DNA of 64,000 bases, from positions 23,449,001-23,513,000 of the forward strand of contig NC_046681.1 in the NCBI RefSeq assembly GCF_009870125.1, in the 5' to 3' direction. A model generated the notes under the pieces. It worked only from the letters and a program-made list of their open reading frames with translations. It had not been told where the DNA came from and made no database searches. The stretch comes from Drosophila pseudoobscura (lineage: Eukaryota; Arthropoda; Insecta; Diptera; Drosophilidae). Of this stretch, positions 31,359 to 43,903 are shown one piece after another; within the stretch, counting starts at the first letter, position 1; every line of letters begins with the position of its first letter. Both the position numbers and the translations under genes were made by a program.

Positions 31359-34300
31359 TCATAAGAATGGATTATTGGTGTTCATGGCGCCGCTCGCCTG
31401 TGGAGAGAACATTGAACATTGAACATAAAAAGTCAATTCGGATTGGGTTTGAGGTGGAGTCTTCCACTTACTGCAAATGGATTGTTGGCCATAACTGGTG
31501 CCGGCTGCATGCTGCCAAAGCCACAGCCATTGGGCAGACCCTGGGCCATGGCATATCCGTTGTTATTGAAGTTAAAGAAGCTTGTCTGCTGCTGCTGCAG
31601 ATGCTGCTGGTGGAGATGGGACGACTGCTGGGGGCTGCTGCCGTATGCATTTGGTATGAGCGTCAATTGGCCATAGAGATTCTGCTGCTGCTGCTGATGC
31701 TGCTGGAATGGATTCACAACGTGACTGCTTAGCAGCTGCTGCTGGTGCTGGCTCTTGAAGGGATTCGGATTGTTGTTGTTCACGAGGGCTGCACACGAAG
31801 GATGGAGAACAGAAACCAATTAGTGACTGCTTCAAGGACTGCTCAAGTGTGCCAGCGAGCACTCACCACTGCCAAAGGCGTCCGTCGCCTGGTGGCCATT
31901 GTTGTTGCCATTGGTGGGCGTCGGTGCCTCGGAGGCGGACGACTCACTGGCCTTCAGTTCGCGCAGCTGCTCGTCGAGGTCCTTAAGGGCCGCATAGCGG
32001 TCCTCGCTGGGCGCCACAGCCGGTGCACTGCTCTTGTGGCCTGCCGGCGTGTGGCCATTCTGCAGCGGGGCGCCTAGAATAATAAAGCAAATGGATTAGT
32101 CGCTGGATCCATGCAGATGGAAATGAGATACGGGGGATACAGCGTACAGGGTGCTTCAACTACACACAAAAATCAAAACTAAACACAGATCCAAGGGATA
32201 CAAGAACAAATCAACTCAACGGAGAACGAAACGCAACTGAAAGGCAACTGAAAACTTACTCCACGCAAAGAAATCACGGAAATTGGCATTCAATATGTCG
32301 GAATCTTGACTTTGACTTTGATTTTGAGTTGGATCTTGATCTTGATGCTCCGTTGATGATGCTGCTGCCTCATCTGCTTGATACTCGTCTTCCTCCTCCT
32401 CTCGGAAATTGCCCGACAGGGAGCTGAACAACAAATAGGAGGCTCGGCTGGGTGGAGGAGGCGGAGGCTCTGGCGACTCTGAAGACTCTGTCAGGTACGG
32501 CAGAAAGGGATTCAATGGCGACAGTGGTGGCTCTTCGGCGCAGGAGTACCAGGAGTTGGTCGAGCTTGTGCGCTGAATCGTCGAGTACTCCATCTCTGGC
32601 TCTGGCTCCATCTGCATCTGCTCCTGCCAGAAGCTCCAGTTCAGCGCGTGCTCGTCTCTCACTCTTTTCGCCTTTGCTGCTGCTGTTGCTGCTGGTGGAG
32701 CGACTGCTGCAGGATGAGGCTCTGGCATTGGCGGCAGCCAATTGCTATCGTCGAAGGGGTCGTGAAAGTCGCGCCTGCTCCAGTCACTCACCCAACCGTT
32801 GAACACCGGCGGCATCGCCTTGGCCGCCCGTAGAGCTGCCCGCAAAGGGATAGAGAGAGATTGTGAGACACAGAATCCATAGTCTGGAGGAGAGCGTATG
32901 GGCGGGGCGGCAAGCGATCTACATGGGTGCAAGCATGGTGCAAGCCGTGCAGCGGCAGGTTGGCAGGAGGCAGCAGGCAGGAGGAGCCATCGGAGCAGGC
33001 TCCTCGAAGAGTGGTGTACGCGAAAGATCGAAAGATATATCCAACCAACGGATACGCAACTCAAAACTTAAATAAAACGAAAGGAAGAAAAAGGAAGCAT
33101 CTCCCACTAGGGGGATCCCAGGACTTACCCACGCCATTGAAGATGGGCGCATGATCAAAGTCCGCAAAGTTCTCCGCTCCCTGGCTACCATTCAGCAGCT
33201 GCTGTTGCTGCTGTTGTTGCTGCTGCTGCTGCTGGTGGAGGTGGGCCGCTCGGATGGGCTGCACCTTGGCATATCCATTCGTGGAGCTCACCGACGAGCC
33301 CGAGGAGACGGCCGGCGAGCCCGCAGATCGGGCCGAGGTGGCATCAAATATGTTGGCCGTCCCAAAGTCGGCCACAAAGTCCGATTCCCCAGCAAAACCG
33401 TTGCTGGCGCAGCTACTGGTGTCCGAGAGGGCGCCCGTGGACGTCGATCCTGCGCTGTTCAGACTGGTGAGTCCTCCTCCTCCTCCGTTCAGCCCGAAGG
33501 CGTCATGATTGTTGTTGTTATTGTTGTTGTTGTTGTTGCTGCTGCTGTGGTTGTGATGGTGGTGCTGCGGCCTGCTGATGGACGTGGCCGAGGCTGAGGA
33601 GCTGGCGACGGTTGGGCCCTTGTGCAGGCCATTGGCTGTGGTGCGCTGGGCGGCAGGCGGCGTCAGGTGGATGCTGGCATATCCATTGCTCGACAGGGTC
33701 GAGACACTCACTCCGTTGTGGTGATGGTGGTGGCCATTGTGGCCATTGTGGCCACTGTGGCTGTGGCTCTGGAGGTTCGCTGGGGCGGCCTTCAGGTTGA
33801 GCGACTTGAGCGGACTGGCCGGCTCCAGGTAGTATCGCTTCCGCTCATACTTGTCGGTCAGCAGCTCTCGCTGGTCCTGCTGCTGCTGTTGTTGGTGGGC
33901 GGCCCGCTTGGGGTCCCACAGGCCCAGCCAGGTCTTGCCGCAGAGCTCGTTCCCGTGCGCCCGCAGGAAGTCGATCTCCTCCTGTGTGAAGGTGGCCATC
34001 GATATGGATTTCACCCGATGTGGCGGCGTCAGTCCGCGTCTTCAAAGGGACAGAGAAAGAGAGCATTAGGCAAAGCACAAATTAAGTTTCGTGTAATTAT
34101 TATTATTATTCTTTTATGGAGATTGCCTCAAGATTTCCGCTGCTTGGAGCGACGGAGACCAGGTGGCGGCGGGTCAGTGGGTCACTGATGTGGGGTGCCA
34201 GAATGCCAGAACGACCCGCCGCTGCCGCCAAACGGGCGTTCAATTTCAGTTAATTGCGCAAATTAATTCGCCCTGGCCTTGGGTCTGGGGTGGGGCCTGG

Positions 34301-37300
34301 GGCTGGGGCTGGGGCTGAGCTTCAGGCAGCAATTGGAGCACTTGGCATGAAAACTGAAACCCATAAACAAACTCACAAGAGTGGCATGGACAGGGGCGGG
34401 AGGGGGGCTAGGGCAGGGGCTCAATAGAGAGTTTTCCAGCAAATTTGCCTCGCACCGAAAGCTAATTTCGGTTTTTCACGAATTTCCCAAACGAAACGAG
34501 CACACGAAACAAGACCAACAACAGCAACAGCAACAAGAAGAGCAACAACCACTTGGACGGACAACACAACAACATGGCAACAGGGGAAAAACGGGCTAAC
34601 AGGAAAATCCACTATTTGGTGCTCGAAGGCGAAGCGAGAAATACCCTTTATCTTTGGGACTATAAAGAATTTTGTACTATAAGGAATCCTTGCCTTAAAG
34701 GATACAGATACAGCAGGGTAATGAGTGCCCAGGCGGCCATATCGGAATACCTTACTACAAAATAGTTCCGACCCCTTATCTGTATTTTGATTACCCATGT
34801 ATATTTTTGTATTTGCCACAAGCAATGATTATTTGATTATCTGCAAAGACAGCAACCTATTTTCGCCGAAAGAACAATATAAACAACTAAATTAATAATG
34901 TATCATTTAATGGCATAAAGATAAGACTGGATTATGACCGAGAAAACGTAAAAAAAGCGGCGCGTTATCTGCCTTCATTCATGGGAAGGAAGTGACTCAA
35001 AGACAATCATGTTGAGTCCAAGAAATTCCATAGTTTGGAAGCATTTGGGGGCCATGCCAACCAGATTCTGACTAATTCTGACTGAAAGGGGGTTTTCCCA
35101 TGGTGACAGCAAAAAGTAGGAAAAGTCTGAGAGTAAGTGGATCATTCCTCCCTTTCAAAAGAAGGGTATACCAGTAAAAGCAGCAGCAGCATAGAGCCAA
35201 ATATGCATATGGCCAGAAGAAGCAGAAGCCAAAGCCATAGCCGAAGCCGAAGCCGAATCCGATGGCAAAGCTAAAAAACTGGACGTTTCACATGAACGCT
35301 TCGCTGCGTTTCAGTTGGTTAACTGGTTGCAGAGGGGATGGCGATGGGGGGACAGCTGGAGGAAACGATGGATGTTCTAGAAGCAGCTACTGGTTAATGC
35401 CAATCATCAGATACACCGCCTGTGGCACCGCCTGTGGCACCGCCTGTGGCACCGCCTGTGGCACCGCCAGGGCCCTTGCCGAGTGCTGCAGCAACAGCAG
35501 CAGTGCAACACGAGATGACGTCCTTTGTCATCCTTTTAGCTCGAGTAATGCAATTGAGAAACAATTTGTGACAGAGGACAGGAAGTCCCTAAGTGCCGTG
35601 CCCTGGAAGCAATCAACTCTCGACCCGCCTCTGCCTCTGCCTCCACCTCCATCTCCTCCTTCGCTCTGTCGTTCACTTGCTCGCTGACCCAAGACGGACT
35701 TCCGCCGGCAGCCAAAAGATCTGCGGAGCTGACAATCCGCGACGGCAACAGGCGATGGCGGTGGCGGTGGCGGTTGGATGACCTTAGCCAGCCACCAGCT
35801 GCCTCTGGACCACTCGAGTGGATGGTCCCAGTCCCAGGTCCAAGTGATAGCCGCGGCGACTAGAGCACGCACAGGCAGTTCGTTAGTTGGGTGTGAGGAG
35901 GCGGGTAAGTGGCATGCGGCAGCGGCATGTGGCAGTAGCTATTTTTGAAATCCACTGAATGAGGCAGAGAAAGTGAAAGTTGCCCAGAGGCATTAGATGC
36001 AGCGGCAGCAAGCACTACCAGAGAGGCAGAGCCACGCCCACCGTTTACAAGGCAGGAGAAGGGGATGGGGAGATTGGAAGACAATTGCAGCTGTAATGAC
36101 AGCAAATTTCCATCAAACGGAGGGCCCCCCCCCCCCCTCCTGTGCCTAAGCGACAGAGAGTGGGAGGAAGGGGCGCCCCCCCTCTCCATGCAGTGGCTGT
36201 GGCATGTAGCAGTGTGACCAAACGATTTGAGGGGAAAAGTGGTATACCATTAAAAAGCTATTAACTAAAACATTTTCATGAATATTTAATGATGGTCTTT
36301 TGATGCTTTTTGTTAACCAGAACAATTCGGGATCTCCTCAATTCCCTCATCTTTCGAAAATTAGCTAAAAAGTTCTGTGACCTTTCCACATAATCTCTGG
36401 AAGTAAACTGCATTCGGAAGCAGCTGGAAAAACGCCTTAAAGCCGAATTAATCGTATTTTATGGCATGGATTTTCCCTCTCAATCTGTGGATCATAGGAA
36501 CAATGTTTGAAAGGTGGGCATCACGTCCCCCATTCGTACTTCGTAGATCGCGTAAAGTGCTGTTCAATATTAGCATGGGAATGCTAATTGAGAGACGAAC
36601 TACACATCTGTACATCTTTGTACCTCTGGCACCCCTTCTGCAGCTCCCCCTCCTCCTCATTTGCGTCTGCTGAGACGCCGTCGCTCAAAGAGAATGCAAT
36701 GCTAATTGGAAGTCAACAGAGCAGCGGCCGCGCTGGAAACTGGAAACTGTGTCACCACCACCTCACAGGCCAAGGCAGGGGAGGGGCCAAGAGTGCCAAG
36801 AGTGCAATGGGTGCAGGAGGGGGCGAGGGAGAGGGAATATTCTATGCGAACTGCATTTGAGAGCATCGATTCACTTGCACTGCTGCTTCCTGTACTGTTC
36901 TTCTTCCCCCCCTTCCAGCACACCCGCTACAACAATTCTCGGAAGCTTTTGAGCTTTCACATAAAACCGCCCACCCCCCCTCGAGATGCTGTAGTCTCTT
37001 CTGTCGCCCTCTGCCGTAGCCAGCTGCTGGGATTTCCACAGTTTACGCCGGATGGATCTCAATCTCCGATCTCCGATCTCGGATCTCGACGGTTTTCGTT
37101 TCGTTTCGTTTCGTGCTTGGCACAAGTGGACACAACATACATCCATACATACACAGACTGTAATGCAGATAAAGCTAAGCTTACACACACACACACACAC
37201 ACAGATAAACGGAAACACACACTTATTTATACTAATACATTCCTATTTGTCTTTGCTGAAAAAGTGCAAAACTTGTTTTTTGCGCATTTTGCGCACTCAG

Positions 37301-40300
37301 CGTGAAAAAAATCAACTCAAACAAAAACAAAAGTAAAACTCGTTGCGGGTCTGCGGCAAAATACACCGAAAAGCAACACAACAGCAAAACCAACAAATAT
37401 GTATATCCATAGCAAACACACACACACACACACAAGAAACAAGAATGAAAGTCTAGCCACGGAAAGCGACGCTTTGGACACCCTTACAGGAGGGTGCCAC
37501 CTCCAGAGGCACAACAATCGTTTCGGCTGTCGAAGCTGTTTACTTTTCTGCGGTGCAAACATCTAGAAAGGGTATAACAATAAGTACAATTCGCGAATCC
37601 ACCAAAACAGCGGAGCGGTAAAGGGAACAAAAAGAAATAGCAACAAAAGAAACAACATCGACAGCTTGGACCTACCACATGACGTTTAGCATCGAGGCTT
37701 CAAGTGACGGAATGACGGAGTGACAGACGACAAAGAAAAAGAGCAGGGCAGGCGCGGCAACGAAAGCAACAAAAGCAATGAAGCAGCGAAGAAAGGAAAA
37801 GAGCAGACTAAATTATGATCATAAATAACCGCTTAAATATGGACAGAGACTTCTCACATATGAACTTTTGATTTTGGCATCGCCTTCGCACTTCGACAAA
37901 ACAACACAAGTCGAAGAGAAAGACGTATCGAAGCTGGGAATACCCTGCAATTGAGTGGGGTTATGGGTGGGTGTACACAGGACAACAGGCAACCGTAATT
38001 TGCTGCAGCAGTTATTGTCTTCCCCAATATACCCTTCTGCTCTTCGAGCACAGGGTACCACAAATACCATCTACGCAATTTCTTGAATATTTTAAACTCA
38101 TTTCTTCGCCCCATGAGTCATAGACGGAGGAGAGCCAAAGAGCGGGGTGAAGGGGTTAAGAGTGTTGCCAACAATTTCAACAGTGAATGTCTGTGTGTGT
38201 GTGTGTGTGTGAGTGCGGTGTCTGTGAGAAGAACATTCACTCTTTCGCCGAGTAAAAGCAATTAGTCAATTTCAGAAGAGCGCAGAATAAGAGACCTTGC
38301 CCCAAGACAGGGCTAGGGGCCACTGGAACAGTTATTACAGTTATTAGGAAACTTGAGCTAATTTCATTTCAACACTTTCAAAGGTCACAGCTGCCTTGGC
38401 CTGACCCCAGGAATGGAATGGCAACTCTTTCCGATGGCCGGTGGGGGGCGTCTCCGGTCTCCTGGGCCAACTTACTGCGTTTTCTTCTTCCTATTGAAGG
38501 TGCCTCGCCTACAATGGAATTCCGTAGCTAGGATGGCTTTGTTGCAGCTCGCGACGCGATCAGAGCGCTACTGTCGCCAACAGATCCAACAGAAATCTGA
38601 CAGCCCCGTCTGGACAAAATGCGTTTCAGACTAAGCGCGAAATAAAACGCATGCAAATCGCGTGGCGCAGCGCGGGGCGGCAATGGAATGCGATAAGGGG
38701 GTGCCTGGGGGCGGCGGGTACCAGGAATTGATATTTGCTCGGAAATCGAGTGCGCAGTGGAACGCCCTTTCCAGCGATCGCCCTTTCCAGTGAGTCCACT
38801 AATTGAGCATCGCTAAATGGCCAATTAAACAACAGTCGGGCAGACAGGGCCTTGTCTGGAAGCTGGAGGCTGAAGCGCTCTTTATTCGTCACGGAACAAG
38901 GGTAGAAGAAACAAAGCACGCTTCGTATCAGATGGAGCCGCTTGCCATGGGTCTCTGCGACCTCCAGCGGCGGTTCTTCCGCCTGGTATCGATGAATCAT
39001 CTGGAACGAGACAGCTTGATGGTGGTGCTGGTGGGTGGTGACACCACCCTGGATCACAATGAAAGTCAATCTTTGTCTCCGGAACGAATCTGATTACAAA
39101 TAAAACACACACACACACACACAGACAAAGAGCGAAAGAGCACATCCAGAGCTTAAAATACCTCCAGGTTTCAATTTCAAACCGCAGCCAAGTGACACAC
39201 AAGGCAATGCCGCCCTTTCCATCTCCTTCTATCACGTTTCCACCGGGACCGAACCCCGAGCGAGACAACAAAAGCCTGAGCATGAGAATTGAGCTCCTCC
39301 AAAGTCATGACAGATGTGCGAGCGTGTGTAAATAAATGAAAATTGCTTCCAGCTTTGATATTGTTTCTCCTTCACTCGAACAAACGGCCTCGACTAGACA
39401 AACACTCTCTAAGTGATCCAAGGCTCAGCTCACAAACGTCCCGCCCAGCACGTACATTTGCACTCAGCGGTCAAAAGGGGAGTCGATTCGAGTCGAGTCG
39501 AGTCGAGTCCCACGGTCAAGAACTTGCAGGGAAATTACATTCCAAGGTCGCGCGATAAGCAAACACCAGCTAGACGAAGCGAGATGGAGCTAAATAATCT
39601 CCCATAAGGACAGAGGGAGAGAGAGAGAGAACGATCTTTTGTGCCACTTCCCTTCTCTATCGCTGAGACCATGAATGGCAGTGCCTTACTTCCAGCTTCC
39701 AAAGAAAAAGCAACAACAACAAACACAAACACTCTCCCAACGCCAGAGAGCATTCAAAAGAGAGAGGGAGAGAGGAAGGAGAATTATTTGCGGCAGACCG
39801 ACAAAAACGCTGACCTACTCTGAATGTTGTCCAGCTGTGGAGTATTTTAATTGCAAAGTTTCGTTGGAAAACAGCTTTTCCCGCAGACGTTGCACATTTC
39901 GATGCCCCTTTCCCCTGCTCTGCTCCGCTGGACCCATCTGGCGTTACTCAATTAGAACTGGGTCCAAATGCAGGAATATCCCACGCATTCCGATTACAAT
40001 TCCAGTTCTCATTCCCACCTCCTTCTGTTTATAAATGGAACTTCTGTGCATGTGTGAGTGACTTTTTTTTTGGCGCAGAGACGCCGTCGCCTGGCATTCG
40101 CGGACACTCGTCGCGTTTGTCGCACAAAATAAATTAAACTTGGCATGGGCCCCCCACCCCGGAGGGAGAAGGACCCTATGGCTCTGGCTCTATGAATATT
40201 TTAATAATGCCATCCATCGTCTGAAAGCCAGAACTGCAAATTACCCAAAGAGCCTTGAGCCCCTTTGGCCGACCAAATGGCCATGGATGAAATATGAAAT

Positions 40301-43300
40301 ATGCAAAGAGGCCTCGGACCCGACACCATTCAGCAGCAGCCTATGACTTTTCAAAGAGAATTCTTGGACAAAGCCGCGTGGGCTGTGCAGGATTCGGCTT
40401 CTATCCGCTCGGTAGGGAGGATACCCTAACCATAAATCTCTGTGTGGGCGCCTCCTTCTGCTCGTTGGTCGTTCTACGTTCCCATCCCTCTCACACATCT
40501 CAGCACTCACTCGCACGCTCTTCCTCTTGGGCTCTCTTGGGGATAGCCGCACTCTTAATTGGCCCCAGCGACGGCCTCAGTGGCCAGCTCCATCTCCTCT
40601 CTCCAGCCGAGAGGCAAGACTGGCGCCTGCTGGCTTAACTGGAGCACAGTTCCCATTCCCGCGGCCCGACCCCTCTTCGCACATGTTTCCGCATTTGAAT
40701 TGCATTCACAGCTGCTGCCACTGCTGCTGCTTCGACTGGGGTGGCGAGAGTCATATCGAATCGTTTGTCGCTTTGGGGTTTGCGCCTTTGAATTATTAAT
40801 AGATTTGAAAAATCTCTATTTCAAGGCGAGAGCCCAAAACAAACACAAAAGGGGAGTGGGGGGCGATACAAAAACAAAGCAAAGGCAAAAACAGAGAAAC
40901 GGAATTTACAATAGCAGCAAAAACGACACCTTCCAAGAGTGTGTGCAAGCAGCATACACAAATGTGTGTGTAAGTGAAACGAACTGCGCAATAATTGTCG
41001 TCGGGTCATCCCACCTCTCACTCCCACTAGCCTTCTGCTTAAGCCTATGACTTTGTTTGAATTAAATGCGATTCACATTTCCCTTTAATGTTGTGAGAGA
41101 GGAGAGGGGAGAGAGAGAGAGTGCGGGAGCGGGAGCGGGAAGGAGTGAAACTTCTAGGAACGGCATGGTAAACATTTAGCATTTGAAATTTGTATGTGTA
41201 GAAACACATAGTGCAAATGACGAGCAATGGGAGTGCTCCCACTCCCACTCACACTCACACTATGGCTGCTCTTACACATGTATTTGGTTTATTTAATTGC
41301 TTTGCCTTTTCGTTTCTTTTTTTCCTTTGCTTTTTCTTTTTCTTTTTCTTTTAGTTTGTTGTTTTGGGTTTTTTGTCGAAAAAAAGAAATAAGCGGGCCG
41401 CACAGCTGACACACCGCCTGGTGAAAGTGTGCCCCCGCCACTCACCCTTGTCCTTACCCTACTCTACCCCACTCCCTCCTCATATTGTTTTCTACAGCTG
41501 TCAAATGCAGAGATTTTTTATGCTGTTTCATAATCGAAAATTTACATACGAAACCGCAGAATGAAGAGTAGAAGAGAGCGAGACAGAGACAGAGAGAAGG
41601 AGAGAGCAATGCAGTTGAGCTGAGAGTACGGTTTGGCCCACTTGCAACTGCACTTGGGAGTGAGCGAGAGGCACTAACCCGCTGACGCATAGCCTCTCAC
41701 TAGAAGCATGCACTCACACACACACATTCATATAGATGCATGTGCATATGGTAGTGTGTGCTGCTGTACAGTGGGAATGGAATGATGACGAAGACCCGCC
41801 TGAGAAAGTGGCTCAACATTGGTGTTCCCAATGTGCCCATTGCATGAGTGTGTTGTGTGTCTGTTTGCTTTCGCCTTATCTAATCAACAAGTTTCTTGAC
41901 TTTTATGAGCCAACAGCCAGGCCAGCAAGCTTTGAACTCTGCCTCTGCTGCTTCTGCTGCTGTTCCGTTGCTGAGTGGGCCAAAGCCAAAGTTAGAGCAG
42001 ATGTCGGGTTCCCAGACGAGGCGACTGCTGCTTGATTGAGGTGCAACAATTTGTCCGCAATCGGAGGCAGACCGCAACAGTAACAGCAACAGCAACAGCC
42101 ACAGCAATAGCAGCTAGCAGCCCAAAAATACACTCAAGTATGCGCAAAAGCTGCTTGACAGGTTTCGAGCTCTGCTCGAACCGAACCCCTTCCTGCAGCC
42201 CACTAGCAGTGCCAGCACCAGCACCAGTACCACTACCATTCCCAACTTCATTCCCACTTCCATTCCTGAAGCCGCTTCCTCCATTAACCCATTCCAAGTG
42301 GCCGGCCGGTCTGCAGCGGATTCCTACAGCAAAACGAGAGAAGGGGGGAGCTTCCAGCGGAGAGGGCTGAACATGCACAGCAATTTTGTCTTGGACGTGG
42401 ACTCGGGAGTGGGTTTTCGTTGCCAGGAAGTTCGTTGCCCGCTCGTTGTCTCTCCCTCTCCCTGGAGTCCCTTCTTCTGCCACTCCTGTCGAGGCATTTG
42501 TGCGGCTTTCCATTTACATGCCAACATTTGTCTCCCCTTTCAGGCGACGGCGGCGGCGGCGGCGTCAGCGTCGGCGAATAATGGGAATGAGTCATCAAAC
42601 ATGAAGGGTTTCCAGTGCAGTTCAGTGCATTGGGTACTGGGCATTGGGCACCTGGCTTGCTTGGGGCAGATGCAACGATCAGTACCGCCCGCATGCTGCT
42701 CAATTGAGAGCCGCTCCGAAGTAGATTCCCATCTAGGGCGGGCTTCCCTTCCAGTCGTGGGAACGGGACGGGCGGAAGCGGGAGAGCAATCATGCAATGT
42801 GAGGCCCCATCCGGAAATGCGTAAATCAAATCAATTGTAACAAGAGGCGGAGATGACCCCAATCTGGAAATAACTGGCTGAAATCAGAGCCAATTTGCCA
42901 AATTACTTGACATTCCCCCGCTGAATAGAAGGACACCACACCACCTAACGGGCAGAGTGGAGTGGGTGGCTGTTTTGGGGGACTAAAGAAATCGAATCGA
43001 AGACGCCATCGAAAGTGCGGCAAAACAATTTCGTTTCGGCCAAAAGTAGCACCGCGACAAAGAGCGACAGCGACAGCGACAATTGAAAGTTTGTCTTCGA
43101 TTTGCATTTCCAAATTGCTCGCTCACTCGCTTGCCGGGAAAGGAAAGGAAACGGATTGGAATTGAGTGGAATTGAATGGAATGGCTTTCGCTTTCACGAA
43201 ACACACAAGAAACAAGCGAGAGGGGGGCATTGGCTGATAGGGGCCACCCCCCCGCCTGGCCATGATGAAGGCGACAGGTCGGACATTGCATCCCCTGCAA

Positions 43301-43903
43301 ATTATCGGTCAGTCCACTCTCTAGGGGAATGATCGAAAATTGACGTCAGTCAAAGATAAGAAAAAGATGGTGGTGTGTGGTGTGTCATATGATCCACAGC
43401 GGTCAGTCCAGGGTTAAGAGAAATGCAAGAGGATGTTATTGATATGCCAAGAATCCCGTTAGAACAAAAGAGCCGACACAGGGGCACAATAGTTTTCCCA
43501 TTCTACCATCTACAGTCTACACTCTCGACAACGCTGGTAAACGGGATAGATGAATGCCAGGATTCCGTTAGAGATAGAGAGAGTTGGCAGGGGCAAAACG
43601 GTTGTTGTCCCACTCTGTTCAGCGGCAAACAGATAGACAGAAATTGAAATGAATGGAAAATTCCACAGTTCGGAGAAGCCCTCCCATGGCCTGGAGAGGA
43701 GGAAAGAGAGAAGACAAGAGGGAATTAAGTACTTACAGCACACCCGAGCACCGGGTACAGACAAAGGAGCCGATCGTCATGTTCACGTAGGTAGGACCCT
43801 TCTGGCCACAGTCGAAGCACTGCCGGTTTCCCGCGCCGCTCGTCACCAGCTCCCGCAGGGCGAGCAGGTACTTGTCATCCTGCTTCTTGCGCACCACCGC
43901 CAT
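31359..43903 (-). CDS. drongo: Drongo, AGFG-type ArfGAP with NPF repeats
   Basis: Homologue of human AGFG1/Hrb, an Arf GTPase-activating-like protein of clathrin traffic. Exons: 43903-43737, 34039-33129, 32835-32260, 32073-31867, 31788-31472 and 31397-31359, 738 residues. The zinc finger is CFDCGQKGP...FVCTRCSG in exon 1; exon 2 continues RGLTPPHRVKSISMATFTQ and WLGLWDPKR. Thus a 9.7 kb intron cuts the ArfGAP domain, in phase 2. The body is rich in Gln, Asn, His and Ser runs. NPF motifs (NPNPF, VVNPF, ANNPFA, terminal NNPFL) bind EH domains. Exon 32260-32835 (576 bp) has phase 1 at both ends and can be skipped without a frame change. An in-frame ATG at 44239 would add 112 residues; 43903 (MAVVRKKQDDKYL) matches the family start. 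Confidence 0.93.
34281..34420 (+). repeat. Clustered G-runs with quadruplex potential
   Basis: Six G3-G4 runs at 34281-34314 separated by 1-4 bases, and a second cluster at 34393-34420. They meet the usual G3+N1-7 pattern for G-quadruplexes on the + strand, that is, the non-template strand complement of drongo RNA. Confidence 0.6.
35414..35468. repeat. 12 bp tandem repeat, 4.6 copies
   Basis: CACCGCCTGTGG is repeated exactly four times (35414-35461) with a partial fifth copy to 35468. Perfect copies indicate recent expansion. Confidence 0.9.
36125..36137. repeat. Homopolymer C tract (13)
   Basis: Thirteen cytosines in the drongo intron. Lengths of such tracts are prone to sequencing error. 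Confidence 0.7.
36210..36220 (-). promoter_or_regulatory. Perfect Motif 1 (M1BP site) inside the drongo intron
   Basis: CAGTGTGACCA on + reads TGGTCACACTG on -, an exact match to the core-promoter Motif 1 consensus YGGTCACACTR, oriented with drongo. GGTATACC follows at 36241. It may mark an internal drongo promoter starting downstream of exon 1. No TSS evidence is available. Confidence 0.4.

Larger units (their letters stand above)
34040..43736 (-). other. First intron of drongo (9.7 kb)
   Basis: No convincing nested gene. Visible items: G-rich clusters at 34281-34420, the 12-mer repeat at 35414-35468, a 13 C tract at 36125-36137, a perfect Motif 1 at 36210-36220, CA/GT microsatellites near 37184-37202, 37416-37433, 38191-38210 and 39103-39122, GAGTC repeats at 39489-39510 and GA tracts near 41095-41122. 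Long frames on both strands are low-complexity and overlap without codon structure. Enhancers are likely in an intron of this size, but none can be proved here. Confidence 0.5.

Noticed and set aside
33151-33597. Open frames antisense to drongo rich in Leu and Val
   Set aside because: They are the complement of the Gln, Asn and His codon repeats in drongo; CAG/AAC repeats read backwards give CTG/GTT.
37930-38060. Flanking AATACCCTG and CAGGGTACC that look like ends of a small mobile element
   Set aside because: Only about 9 bp of inverted similarity, no target-site duplication seen and no internal element motifs.
41992-42862. Overlapping 170-190 residue frames on both strands in the drongo intron
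   Set aside because: Both strands are open over the same stretch with Pro/Ser/Arg-rich composition; no motif, no splice support.
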